A stretch of DNA of 64,000 bases from Methylobacterium sp. FF17 (GTDB lineage: Bacteria > Pseudomonadota > Alphaproteobacteria > Rhizobiales > Beijerinckiaceae): positions 3,798,001-3,862,000 of the forward strand of contig NZ_CP107532.1 of NCBI RefSeq assembly GCF_025813715.1. Direction: 5' to 3'. A program made the position numbers and the translations under genes. Below, piece after piece: positions 56,309-64,000 of this stretch (the stretch's first letter is position 1; every line of letters begins with the position of its first letter). Below the pieces are notes generated by a model, which saw nothing but the letters and a program-made list of their open reading frames with translations, was not told where the DNA came from and did no database searches.

Positions 56309-56962
56309 TCAGGCGTTCAGGCGGCGATAGACCTCGATGGCATCGTCGATGTTCTCGTACACGATGGCGCGCCCGTTGATGAGGACGATGCCCTGCTGGC
56401 ACCAGGTGCGCATCACGTCCATCGAGTGCGAGACCATGATGACGTCGGCATTCTCCCGGCGCGCGCTGAAGGCCTCCTCGCAGCGCTTCTGGAAGCGCCC
56501 GTCGCCCACCGCGGTGGTCTCGTCGATGAGGTAGCAGTCGAACGGGATCGCCATGCTCATGCCGAAGGCGAGCCGGGCGCCCATGCCCGAGGAGTAGGTC
56601 CGGATCGGCACGTCGAGGTAGCTGCCGAGCTCGGAGAAATCCTCGACGAAATCGAGCACCCGGCGCGGATCCTCGCCGTAGATCCGCGCGACGAAGATGA
56701 TGTTGTCGCGCCCCGTCATCAGCGGATGGAAGCCGCCTGCGAAGCCCAGCGGCCAGGAGACGCGCCGGTTCCGGATCACCCGGCCCTTCGAGGGCATCTC
56801 GGTGCCCGCGAGCAGGCGCAGGGTGGTGGACTTGCCGGCGCCGTTGATCCCGAGGAAGCCGTAGCTGATCCCGGGCTTCAGGGTGAAGGACACGCGCTCG
56901 AGGATGGTTCGGCGGTGGCCTTCCGTCCGGTAGATCTTGGTTACGTTGTCGAAGCGGATCAC
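56309..56962 (-). CDS. KpsT-like ABC transporter ATP-binding protein for polysaccharide export
   Basis: 217 residues from a GTG. Walker A is GINGAGKSTTL (about 38-48), signature YSSGMGARL, Walker B YLIDETTAVGD. Small size, PLGFAGGFHPLMTGRDNI and the GDGRFQKRCEEAF region are the KpsT/RfbE-type export ATPase pattern rather than import. It would power KpsM, which is not encoded nearby. kpsE follows. The GTG start has AGGAG 13 bases upstream, so the start is uncertain. Confidence 0.9.
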   Translation of the reverse strand: MIRFDNVTKIYRTEGHRRTILERVSFTLKPGISYGFLGINGAGKSTTLRLLAGTEMPSKGRVIRNRRVSWPLGFAGGFHPLMTGRDNIIFVARIYGEDPRRVLDFVEDFSELGSYLDVPIRTYSSGMGARLAFGMSMAIPFDCYLIDETTAVGDGRFQKRCEEAFSARRENADVIMVSHSMDVMRTWCQQGIVLINGRAIVYENIDDAIEVYRRLNA

Positions 56963-57228
56963 GGGGACGTTGGCTCCTGGTGCCCCCCGGCCGCAACCGG
57001 GGGTCGACAGGGTCCGGCCCTAGGTGGGGAAAGCGGCGAATCTGAGGATACGCCGTGGCGGGCGAGCGGGCACGCCGCGCCCGGCTTCGCCCGAAACCGC
57101 CCGAGAATCGACAGCTTTGCGGTTCAGCCCGCTTGCACGCCGCCGGAACGGCTTGTACACGACGGCCTCCCGACGCAGACGCGACCCCGGGCCGCCCCCG
57201 GGCGGTGGCGAGACGCGGCGACGGGACT

Positions 57229-57318
57229 GGAGGGGTGGCCGAGTGGTTGAAGGCGCACGCCTGGAAAGTGTGTATACCGGAAACGGTATCGCGGGTTCGA
57301 ATCCCGCTCCCTCCGCCA
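57229..57318 (+). tRNA. tRNA-Ser (anticodon GGA)
   Basis: 90 nt including an encoded CCA. The acceptor stem pairs GGAGGGG with TCCCTCC (one G-T), the anticodon loop is CTGGAAA flanked by CACGC/GTGTG, a long variable arm (TATACCGGAAACGGTAT region) marks a class II tRNA, and the T-arm is GCGGGTTCGAATCCCGC. Anticodon GGA reads UCC/UCU serine codons. Confidence 0.95.
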
Positions 57319-57387
57319 GCTTGACGTAACGCCACCTCGGACCCACGGTCGGTTCATCGCCGTGCGGACGATGGTCGATCCGCCGTC

Positions 57388-58455
57388 TCAGAAGGCGTAC
57401 CGCACCACGCAATACGGCATCCGTTCGGCCAGCAGCGCCTTGAACCGCGCCAGCCATTTCCCCTTCCAGCCGGTCCGGTAGCGCAGGTTCGCGCCGCCGC
57501 CTTCCGAGACCTTCGCCTCCTGGATGTCCGGGCGCCAGAGCAGGTCCTCCGCCTTCGGATGCCAGCCGAGGTTGACCGCGTGCAGGTCGGCGTTGTGGGT
57601 CAGGAGGATGATTTCGGCCTTCAGCTGCGCGCGGGCGGCCGGGCCGAGGGCGGCGTCGAGGGCGTCGAACAGCGCGCGCCAATCCGCCTCCCAGCCCTCG
57701 TAGAGGATGACCGGCGAGAAGTTGACGTGGACCTCGTAGCCGGCCGCCACGAAATCGTCGATGGCGGCGAGGCGCTCCGGGATCGGCGCGGTGCGGACAT
57801 CGACCACGCGGGCGATGCGCTCGGGCATCAGCGAGAAGCGGATGCGGGTCTTGCCCTGCGGGTCGTAGGCCAGGAGGTCGCGGTTCACCGCCTTCGTGGC
57901 GAAGGAACCCTTGGCGTTCGGGATGTCCCGGAACAGCCCCACGAGGTCGCGCACGGTCTCGCTCACCATCGCGTCCACCGAGAGGTCGCCGTTCTCGCCG
58001 AGATCGTAGACCCACAGGGCCGGGTCGATGCTGTCGGGCTCCGTCAGGGGGCCCTGGCGCGCCGCGTGTCGCGCGATGGCCGCCGCGATGGCCTCCACGT
58101 TGACGAAGACCGAGATCGGGTTCGCGAACCCCTTGCGGCGCGGCACGTAGCAGTAGGCGCAGGCCATGGCGCAGCCGTTGGAGGTGGAGGGCGCGATGAA
58201 ATGGGCGCTGCGCCCGTTCGGCCGCATCGTCAGCCCCTTCTTCACCCCGAGCACCAGGGTGGAGCGCTTGATCCGCACCCAGTCCTCCACCGAGCCGGCA
58301 TTGCCGTGCAGGCTCGGGATGTTCCAGTGCGAGGGCACGACCCGGCGCTCGGCCCCCGGGAACCGGTCCAGGATCTCCTGCCCGCGCGGGTAATCCGGCA
58401 CCGCCGGCTCGTGGTAGATCGTGCAGATGTCGAGGAGGTCGCGGGGCTGTGCCAT
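57388..58455 (-). CDS. Spore-photoproduct-lyase-like radical SAM protein
   Basis: 355 residues from the ATG at 58455 (GAGG close upstream). The radical SAM cluster motif is C95-x3-C99-x2-C102 in SNGCAMACAYCYV. Similarity to SPL-family proteins runs through WVYDLGENGDLSVDAMVSET, FATKAVNRDLLAYDPQG and FSPVILYEGWEADWRALF. In Bacillus SPL, a separate cysteine about 45 residues after the cluster donates a hydrogen atom; here no cysteine occurs between 102 and the last ten residues (C350). The organism does not make endospores, so the substrate is unlikely to be spore photoproduct. Function open. Confidence 0.85.
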   Translation of the reverse strand: MAQPRDLLDICTIYHEPAVPDYPRGQEILDRFPGAERRVVPSHWNIPSLHGNAGSVEDWVRIKRSTLVLGVKKGLTMRPNGRSAHFIAPSTSNGCAMACAYCYVPRRKGFANPISVFVNVEAIAAAIARHAARQGPLTEPDSIDPALWVYDLGENGDLSVDAMVSETVRDLVGLFRDIPNAKGSFATKAVNRDLLAYDPQGKTRIRFSLMPERIARVVDVRTAPIPERLAAIDDFVAAGYEVHVNFSPVILYEGWEADWRALFDALDAALGPAARAQLKAEIILLTHNADLHAVNLGWHPKAEDLLWRPDIQEAKVSEGGGANLRYRTGWKGKWLARFKALLAERMPYCVVRYAF

Positions 58456-58462
58456 AATCCTC

Positions 58463-58507
58463 GTGAGCCGGATCCTGGTGGGCCGGATCCTGATGGGCCG
58501 GGCCCCG
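58463..58507. repeat. 15-bp tandem repeat just upstream of the SPL-like gene
   Basis: GTGAGCCGGATCCTG and GTGGGCCGGATCCTG, followed by a degenerate third copy. The first copy is within about 10 bp of the SPL-like start codon. If translation began further upstream, the repeat would encode RIRPT/RIRLT units. Confidence 0.75.
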
Positions 58508-58550
58508 GGGGAGGGGCGTGTCCGTCCGGACGCGCCGGCCCCGAACAACC

Positions 58551-59285
58551 CTAGAGGCGCGTCAGAAGTTCAGCCTTCTTGGCGGCAAACTCGGCCTCGG
58601 TGAGCACGCCCTTGCGCTGCAGCTCGGCCAGGCGCTCGAGCGTGGTCAGGACATCGCCGGCCGGACCTGCCGGACCCGCCGGGGCGGGCGAACTCGATGG
58701 ACCGGCGCCGAAGGGCTCGGGCTCGAAGGGGCGCGTCTCCGGGGCGGGACGCTCGGGCTCCGCGTCGTCCACCCGCTGGAGCGCCGCGAGATCCACGGGG
58801 CCGCCGGGCCCGGAGAACCGCAGATCCGTGCCTGCGCCCTGCTGCTGCGCCACGCCGCTGATCGCGTGCTCGCCCGTGTCGTAGAGGGCGACCCGCCCCC
58901 CGGTCTCGACCGCGAGGCGGCGATGGGCCGGAAAGTACGCGTAGCGCGTACCGTCCTGCGATCCGGACGTGGAGGGGGAGCCCCAGGCGGCGGGCCAGAA
59001 CGTGTCCCCGCCCCGGGGGCCGGACGACCAGCCGCCGGCGGGAAGCGCCGAGGCGAGGGCGGTGCAGAGCGCGTCGACCCGGGCCTTGAGGCCGGTGTTG
59101 AACATGTCGCCGATCATGGTCATGCCGGCGCCCGACCATTGCCCGAAGCCGCCGAGCTCGGGATGGTTGAACTGCGCCATCCCGCCCTGTCCCGCCTCCA
59201 GCGCGCGGACGAGGTGGCGCACGGCGTCGAGGCTGAACCCGTGACGATCGGCGATCGTCTCCGGGCCGTGGGACGGTTCGGTCAT
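58551..59285 (-). CDS. SHOCT-domain protein
   Basis: 244 residues from the ATG at 59285, which has GAGGAG upstream. The C-terminal 30 residues, LERLAELQRKGVLTEAEFAAKK, are a SHOCT oligomerisation motif. The N-terminal region (about 15-80) is helical with conserved-looking GMAQFNHPELGGFGQWSGAG; the middle is Pro/Gly/Ala-rich. No catalytic motif. Function unknown. About 95 bp upstream of the SPL-like gene, same strand. Confidence 0.8.
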   Translation of the reverse strand: MTEPSHGPETIADRHGFSLDAVRHLVRALEAGQGGMAQFNHPELGGFGQWSGAGMTMIGDMFNTGLKARVDALCTALASALPAGGWSSGPRGGDTFWPAAWGSPSTSGSQDGTRYAYFPAHRRLAVETGGRVALYDTGEHAISGVAQQQGAGTDLRFSGPGGPVDLAALQRVDDAEPERPAPETRPFEPEPFGAGPSSSPAPAGPAGPAGDVLTTLERLAELQRKGVLTEAEFAAKKAELLTRL

Positions 59286-59539
59286 GGGGCGGTCTCCTCG
59301 CGGTCGCGGGTGCAGGCGGACGGCACGTGTATCGTCTCGGGCCTGCACCTCTCATGCCGCAATCCGAGCCGGGCCGGAAGCGGGCGGGCGGGCCTCTCCG
59401 CCGTTGCGCGGCGCAAAAAAGATTTCCGCGCCGGGGGGACCTTCCGATGAAGCGTGAGCGTTCCTGTCCGGGTTTTCTGAGTCCGGGCGTCCGCCGACGC
59501 CCGCGCCGACCCACGCGTTCAAGCGCCTCCGGAGCGACC

Positions 59540-61816
59540 ATGGCCGACACGACGAACCCCTCGGACCGCGCGAGCCAGCAGAGCCGCGCCAAACGTTCGC
59601 GCATCAAGGAAGGCTCCCCCTATCCGCTCGGCGCGAACTGGGACGGCCTCGGCGTGAACTTCGCGCTGTTCTCGGCCCATGCCACGAAGGTCGAGCTCTG
59701 CCTGTTCGACGACGAGGGCGTGAACGAGATCGAGCGGATCGAGCTGCCGGAATACACCGACGAGATCTGGCACGGCTACCTGCCGGATGCCCGCCCGGGC
59801 ACGATCTACGGCTACCGGGTCCACGGCCCCTACGAGCCGAAGGCGGGCCACCGCTTCAACCCGAACAAGCTGCTGATCGACCCCTACGCCAAGGGGCTGG
59901 TGGGTTCGATCACCTGGAACCCGGCGCTGTTCGGATACCAGATGGAGACCGGCGACGACCTGACCTTCGACGATCGGGATTCGGCGCCCTACACCCGGCG
60001 CTCGCGCGTCATCGACCCCGCCTTCACCTGGGGCCGGGACCGCAAGCCTCACGTGCCGTGGGAGAAGACCATCTTCTACGAGACCCATGTGAAGGGCTTC
60101 ACCAAGCTGCATCCGGCCGTGCCGGAGAAGCTGCGCGGCACCTATGCGGGCCTCGGCACTCCGGCGGTCCTCGACTACATCAAGTCCCTCGGCGTCACCT
60201 CGGTGGAGTTGCTGCCGGTCCACGCCTTCGTGCAGGACGATTACCTGCAGGAGAAGGGGCTGGTGAACTACTGGGGCTACAACACCATCTCGTTCTTCAC
60301 GCCCGCGCGGCGCTACTCGGCGGTGCCGGACTTCGCCTTCTCCGAGTTCAAGGAGATGGTCGCGCGCATGCACGGCGCCGGCCTCGAGGTGATCCTCGAC
60401 GTGGTCTACAACCACACGGCCGAGGGCAACGAGAAGGGTCCGACCCTGTCGTTCAAGGGTGTCGACAACGCCTCCTACTACCGGCTGATGCCCAAGGAGC
60501 CGCGCTACTACATCAACGACACCGGCACCGGGAACACCTTCAACCTCTCGCACCCGCGCGTGCTGCAGCTCGTGACCGACAGCCTGCGCTACTGGGCCAC
60601 CGAGATGCGGGTGGACGGCTTCCGCTTCGATCTCGCCACCATCCTCGGCCGCGAGCCGCACGGCTTCGACGAGGGCGGCGGCTTCCTCGACACCTGCCGT
60701 CAGGACCCGGTGCTGAACGGCGTCAAGCTCATCGCCGAGCCGTGGGATTGCGGTCCGGGCGGCTACCAGGTCGGCGGCTTCCCGCCGGGCTGGGCCGAGT
60801 GGAACGACCGTTTCCGCGATGACGTGCGCGGCTTTTGGCGCGGCGACGAGGGCATGCTGCCCGACCTCGCGGCCCGCCTCACGGGGTCGGCCGACAAGTT
60901 CAACAAGCGCGGCCGCAAGCCCTGGGCGTCGGTCAACTTCCTCACCGCCCATGACGGCTTCACGCTCAACGACACCGTTTCGTACAACGAGAAGCACAAC
61001 CTCGCCAACGGCGAGGACAACCGCGACGGCCACTCCCACAACCTCTCGAACAATTACGGCGCCGAGGGGCCGACGGACGATCCGGAGATTCGCGCGGTGC
61101 GGCTGCGCCAGATGCGCAACATGCTCGCCACCCTGTTCCTCTCGCGCGGCACCCCGATGCTGCTCGCCGGCGACGAATTCGCCCGGACCCAGAACGGCAA
61201 CAACAACGCCTATTGCCAGGACAACGAGATCTCCTGGCTCGACTGGGAGGGCGTCGGCCCGGAGGAGCGGGACCTCGCCGAGTTCACGCAGCGCCTGACC
61301 CTGCTGCGCGAGGCCCTGCCGATCCTGACGCGGGGGCGCTTCCTCACGGGCGCCTACGACGAGGAGTTCGGGGTCAAGGACGTGGCCTGGCTGCGCCCCG
61401 ACGGCGGTGAGATGTCGCCCGAGAACTGGACCCAGGGCGATGCCCGGGCGCTGGCGGTGCTCCTCGACGGGCGGGCGCAGGCCTCGGGCATCCACCAGCG
61501 CGGCGGGGATGCCACCCTGCTCCTGCTCTACAACGCCTACCACGACCTCGTGACCTTCACCCTGCCGGAATCGGTGGGCGGGGTCGGCTGGACGCGCCTG
61601 CTCGACACCAACCTGCCCGACAGCCAGGACGTGGTGAGCAAGCCCATCGGCGCGACCTACGACGTCACCGGCCGCTCGATGCTGATGTTCGTCCTGAAGC
61701 CCGAGGAGGTGGACGGGGTCGACGCCACGGAGATGGAGCGCTCCTACCAGCACGTGATGCAGGCGTTCGAGCGCGCCAACGTGAACAGCGTGCGCTTCGA
61801 GACCCGGCAGCGCTGA
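59540..61816 (+). CDS. glgX: GlgX glycogen debranching enzyme
   Basis: 758 residues of GH13. N-terminal carbohydrate-binding module (PLGANWDGLGVNFALFSAHA), then the barrel with EVILDVVYNHTAEG, the nucleophile aspartate in VDGFRFDLATIL, the acid glutamate in KLIAEPWDCG and the third acidic residue in FLTAHDGFTL. It cleaves alpha-1,6 branches of phosphorylase-trimmed glycogen. The ATG at 59540 follows GGAG. No other glycogen genes flank it. A 12-bp hairpin (61827-61861) follows. Confidence 0.96.
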   Translation: MADTTNPSDRASQQSRAKRSRIKEGSPYPLGANWDGLGVNFALFSAHATKVELCLFDDEGVNEIERIELPEYTDEIWHGYLPDARPGTIYGYRVHGPYEPKAGHRFNPNKLLIDPYAKGLVGSITWNPALFGYQMETGDDLTFDDRDSAPYTRRSRVIDPAFTWGRDRKPHVPWEKTIFYETHVKGFTKLHPAVPEKLRGTYAGLGTPAVLDYIKSLGVTSVELLPVHAFVQDDYLQEKGLVNYWGYNTISFFTPARRYSAVPDFAFSEFKEMVARMHGAGLEVILDVVYNHTAEGNEKGPTLSFKGVDNASYYRLMPKEPRYYINDTGTGNTFNLSHPRVLQLVTDSLRYWATEMRVDGFRFDLATILGREPHGFDEGGGFLDTCRQDPVLNGVKLIAEPWDCGPGGYQVGGFPPGWAEWNDRFRDDVRGFWRGDEGMLPDLAARLTGSADKFNKRGRKPWASVNFLTAHDGFTLNDTVSYNEKHNLANGEDNRDGHSHNLSNNYGAEGPTDDPEIRAVRLRQMRNMLATLFLSRGTPMLLAGDEFARTQNGNNNAYCQDNEISWLDWEGVGPEERDLAEFTQRLTLLREALPILTRGRFLTGAYDEEFGVKDVAWLRPDGGEMSPENWTQGDARALAVLLDGRAQASGIHQRGGDATLLLLYNAYHDLVTFTLPESVGGVGWTRLLDTNLPDSQDVVSKPIGATYDVTGRSMLMFVLKPEEVDGVDATEMERSYQHVMQAFERANVNSVRFETRQR

Positions 61817-61826
61817 CGACACCCGC

Positions 61827-61861
61827 GATCCGCCGCGCGCCGGGATGGTGCGCGGCGGATC
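61827..61861. terminator. 12-bp hairpin after glgX
   Basis: GATCCGCCGCGC pairs with GCGCGGCGGATC, 10 bp after the stop; 11-base loop, no T-run. Confidence 0.55.
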
Positions 61862-62002
61862 ACGACACGGTTAGGTGGTGCAGCGGGAAACGATGGGAGG
61901 CCGGCGCGTTTGCAAGGACGCTTCCTCGAAGACACGTCCTTGCCGGCCCCCGCCAGCCCCCACTGTCAGCCCCCGGGTTCCCATCCGAATGATTGCACGC
62001 CG

Positions 62003-63607
62003 ATGATGATGCCCGACGCGTCCGTGACGGGGCCCGGGGCGCCCGCGCCGCCGGAGGGCGAGGCCCCGGATCCGGCGACCGCCTTCTTCTTCGCCTCGGT
62101 CGCGGCCTCGCGCATGCCGATGGTGGTCAGCGACCCGCGCCTGCCCGACAACCCGATCATCGTGACCAACGACGCCTTCCTGGCGATGACCGGCTACGCC
62201 CGCGACGAGGTGGTGGGCCGCAACTGCCGGTTCCTGCAGGGCCCCGAGACCGACCGGGAGGCCGTGCGCGAGCTCGCCCGCGCCATCGCGGCGCGCGAGA
62301 ACGCCGCCACCGAGATCGTGAACTACCGCAAGGACGGCACCCCGTTCTGGAACGCCCTGTTCGTCTCGCCGATCTACGACGCGGCGGGCACGCTGGTGTA
62401 CTTCTTCGCCTCGCAGCTCGACGTCTCGCGTCGGCGCGACGCGGAGGAGGCGCTCGGCCAGGCCCAGAAGATGGAGGCGCTCGGCCAGCTCACGGGCGGC
62501 ATCGCGCACGACTTCAACAACCTGCTCCAGGTCATCGTCGGCTACGTCGACATCCTGGGCAGCGGGCTTGCCGACCCGCAGGCCGACCCGAACCGCCTGC
62601 GCCGGGCCACCGACAACATCCGCACCGCCGCCGAGCGCGCCACGACGCTGACCCAGCAATTGCTGGCCTTCGCCCGCAAGCAGCGCCTCGAGGGGCGGAC
62701 GGTGAACCTCAACGCCCTGGTGCAGGGCATGGGCGAGATGGCGGCCCGGACGCTCGGCGAGGCCATCACGGTCGCCTTCGACCTCGACCCGGACCTGCGG
62801 ACCTGCCGCATCGACCCGACGCAGGCCGAGGTCGCCCTCCTCAACGTGTTCATCAACGCCCGCGACGCCATGCCGGAGGGCGGCCGGCTCACCATTGCGA
62901 CCCGCAACCACAGCATCGCGCCGGGGCAGGGCGGGGGCCTCGCGCCGGGCCGCTACGTCACGGTGAGCGTCTCGGATACGGGCAGCGGCATCCCCGCCCA
63001 TGTGCTGAACCGGGTGATGGACCCGTTCTTCACCACCAAGGAGGAGGGCAAGGGCACCGGGCTCGGGCTCTCGATGGTCTACGGCTTCGCCCAGCAATCG
63101 GGCGGCGCGGCGCGGATCGAATCGATCCTGGGGGAGGGCACCGTGGTGCAGCTCGCCTTCCCGGCCACCGACCTCGCGGAGGTGGAGATCCCCGTCGAAC
63201 CGCCCGAGGTCGAGGAGCGGCCGGGCACGGAAACGATCCTCATCGTGGAGGACCGCGAGGATGTCGCCGAGCTCGCCCGGACCATCCTGCGGGATTTCGG
63301 CTACACCACCCTGGTGGCCCAGAACGGCCGCGAGGCCCTCGACGTGCTGGACGGCGGTGGCACGGTGGACCTGATGTTCACCGACCTCATCATGCCCGGC
63401 GGCATGAACGGGATCATGCTGGCCCGGGAGGCCCAGGCGCGGCGCCCCGGCCTGCGGGTGCTGCTCACCACCGGCTACGCGGAGGCGAGCCTGGAGCGAA
63501 CCGATGCGGGGGGCTCCGCGTTCGACCTCCTGAACAAGCCCTACCGCCGCACGGACCTGATCCGGCGCGTCCGGGCGGTCCTCGACGGACCGGCCGTGAC
63601 CGGCTGA
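62003..63607 (+). CDS. LOV-domain hybrid histidine kinase with receiver
   Basis: 534 residues from the first of three consecutive ATGs (62003-62011). The PAS/LOV domain (about 30-145) carries the photoactive cysteine motif GRNCRFLQG (C75) and [10 protein letters not shown], indicating flavin-based blue-light sensing. The kinase H-box is [12 protein letters not shown] (H169), with HATPase motifs [14 protein letters not shown] and [12 protein letters not shown]. The C-terminal receiver (about 410-525) has [10 protein letters not shown], the phosphosite in [10 protein letters not shown] and LLNKPYR. No transmembrane segments: a cytosolic light sensor. No partner regulator gene is adjacent. The start is uncertain because no ribosome site is visible. 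Confidence 0.92.
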   Translation: MMMPDASVTGPGAPAPPEGEAPDPATAFFFASVAASRMPMVVSDPRLPDNPIIVTNDAFLAMTGYARDEVVGRNCRFLQGPETDREAVRELARAIAARENAATEIVNYRKDGTPFWNALFVSPIYDAAGTLVYFFASQLDVSRRRDAEEALGQAQKMEALGQLTGGIAHDFNNLLQVIVGYVDILGSGLADPQADPNRLRRATDNIRTAAERATTLTQQLLAFARKQRLEGRTVNLNALVQGMGEMAARTLGEAITVAFDLDPDLRTCRIDPTQAEVALLNVFINARDAMPEGGRLTIATRNHSIAPGQGGGLAPGRYVTVSVSDTGSGIPAHVLNRVMDPFFTTKEEGKGTGLGLSMVYGFAQQSGGAARIESILGEGTVVQLAFPATDLAEVEIPVEPPEVEERPGTETILIVEDREDVAELARTILRDFGYTTLVAQNGREALDVLDGGGTVDLMFTDLIMPGGMNGIMLAREAQARRPGLRVLLTTGYAEASLERTDAGGSAFDLLNKPYRRTDLIRRVRAVLDGPAVTG

Positions 63608-63640
63608 CCGGCCCCCGGCCACGGGCAAGCGAGGTGCATC

Positions 63641-63919
63641 ATGGCCCAGGGCGACAAGGCGAAGTACACCGACAAGCAGGTCCGCAAGGCCGAGCACATC
63701 GCGGAGTCCTACGAATCCCGGGGCGTGCCGGAAGCGGAGGCCGAGGCGCGGGCCTGGGCCACCGTCAACAAGGCGGATGGCGGCGGCAAGAAGCCGGGCG
63801 GCTCCGGGCGCGCGCCCTCCACCCGCACGGCGGAGGAGCGCTCGGCCTCCGCCCGCAAGGCCGCCGCGACCCGCAAGCGCAACGCCGCCGCGAAGGCCCC
63901 CGCGCGGCACGCCTCCTGA
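63641..63919 (+). CDS. Small basic protein of the 'plasmid stabilization' type
   Basis: 92 residues. The first 50, KYTDKQVRKAEHIAESYESR followed by GVPEAEAEARAWATVNKADGGGKKPGG, match a widespread small-protein family often labelled plasmid stabilization protein, though with little evidence of that role. The C-terminus is Lys/Arg/Ala-rich and may bind nucleic acid. GAGG precedes the ATG. No partner antitoxin or toxin gene is adjacent. Confidence 0.8.
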   Translation: MAQGDKAKYTDKQVRKAEHIAESYESRGVPEAEAEARAWATVNKADGGGKKPGGSGRAPSTRTAEERSASARKAAATRKRNAAAKAPARHAS

Positions 63920-63929
63920 CGCGCCGCCG

Positions 63930-64000
63930 TCAGCCGCGCGCCGGCCGCTCCGGCGGAATCGCGTAGGTGCCGGTGGCGTGGCAGACCAGGTCCGCGCCGT
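63930..64000 (-). CDS. C-terminal end of a PaaI-type thioesterase (cut by right edge)
   Basis: 23 codons to the stop at 63930 on the minus strand. The translated end, VCHATGTYAIPPE, resembles the last strand of PaaI-type hotdog thioesterases (ATGTYAIPP). The rest lies beyond the window. Call is tentative. Confidence 0.5.
   Translation of the reverse strand, partial: GADLVCHATGTYAIPPERPARG

Noticed and set aside
54866..57250. A 794-codon plus-strand frame opposite kpsE and kpsT
   Set aside because: Antisense to two recognised genes; no ribosome site or domain.
57229..57318. Genomic island boundary at tRNA-Ser
   Set aside because: No integrase, no repeat of the tRNA 3' end visible in the window, and flanking base composition is even.
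61871..63910. A 679-codon minus-strand frame opposite the LOV kinase
   Set aside because: Shadow of a firm multi-domain kinase.
63641..63919. A toxin-antitoxin pair with the 'plasmid stabilization' protein
   Set aside because: No partner gene adjacent and the label has little functional support.

Overview
The window is a high-GC, gene-dense chromosomal segment of an alphaproteobacterium in the order Rhizobiales (Hyphomicrobiales), most plausibly Methylobacterium or a close relative. Evidence for this: a CtrA regulator together with its phosphotransferase ChpT; the mutM/ubiE/ubiB/coaBC arrangement; the etfB-etfA-hbd cluster next to a PduO-type adenosyltransferase and a small twin-transmembrane protein; DUF1192, DUF1134 (EipA), DUF2852 and TIGR02302 family proteins; a quinoprotein of the methanol-dehydrogenase type; and a LOV histidine kinase. 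The genus is an inference. I see no rRNA, CRISPR, insertion sequence, phage or integrase gene. One tRNA (Ser, anticodon GGA) is present.

Layout. 1-4.6 kb: coenzyme A (coaBC, cut by the left edge), ubiquinone (ubiB, ubiE) and DNA repair (mutM). 4.7-7.4 kb: a GAF-PAS-GGDEF cyclase, a YidB-like protein and a small exported protein. 7.4-12.6 kb: uvrB with a repeat-bearing N-terminal extension, head to head with a family 61 glycosyltransferase, then an ankyrin protein. 12.6-18 kb: a periplasmic PQQ-propeller protein lacking its expected catalytic residues, a thioesterase coupled to a GH10 xylanase, an esterase lipoprotein and a lytic transglycosylase. 18-26.6 kb: YejF-like ABC ATPase, deoB, DUF1192, LuxR and TetR regulators, DUF2852, upp, a quinone oxidoreductase. 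26.6-37.1 kb (mostly minus strand): hbd, etfA, etfB, cobalamin adenosyltransferase, PagL-like deacylase, twin-TM protein, TIGR02302 protein, lysA, lptM. 37-40.4 kb: envelope proteins (coiled-coil protein, EipA, YHS protein) and cysQ.

40.5-54.8 kb is the regulatory and motility core. chpT is followed by a chemotaxis operon (cheA with a fused receiver, cheW, cheY, cheB, cheR). A bidirectional terminator separates it from ctrA, which is divergent from fliI-fliJ; flhA lies further right on the minus strand. A near-consensus CtrA site lies 54 bp upstream of flhA, linking the cell-cycle regulator to the flagellar export gate. 55-57.3 kb carries kpsE and kpsT without a kpsM, then tRNA-Ser. 57.4-64 kb carries a spore-photoproduct-lyase-like radical SAM protein, a SHOCT protein, glgX, a LOV histidine kinase with a receiver, a small basic protein and the C-terminal end of a probable PaaI-type thioesterase cut by the right edge.

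Most genes are conserved housekeeping or envelope genes. The most unusual items are the quinoprotein without catalytic residues, the SPL-like enzyme without a visible hydrogen-donor cysteine, the 15-bp repeat inside uvrB, and the CtrA-site/flhA link. I found no clearly new multi-gene system.
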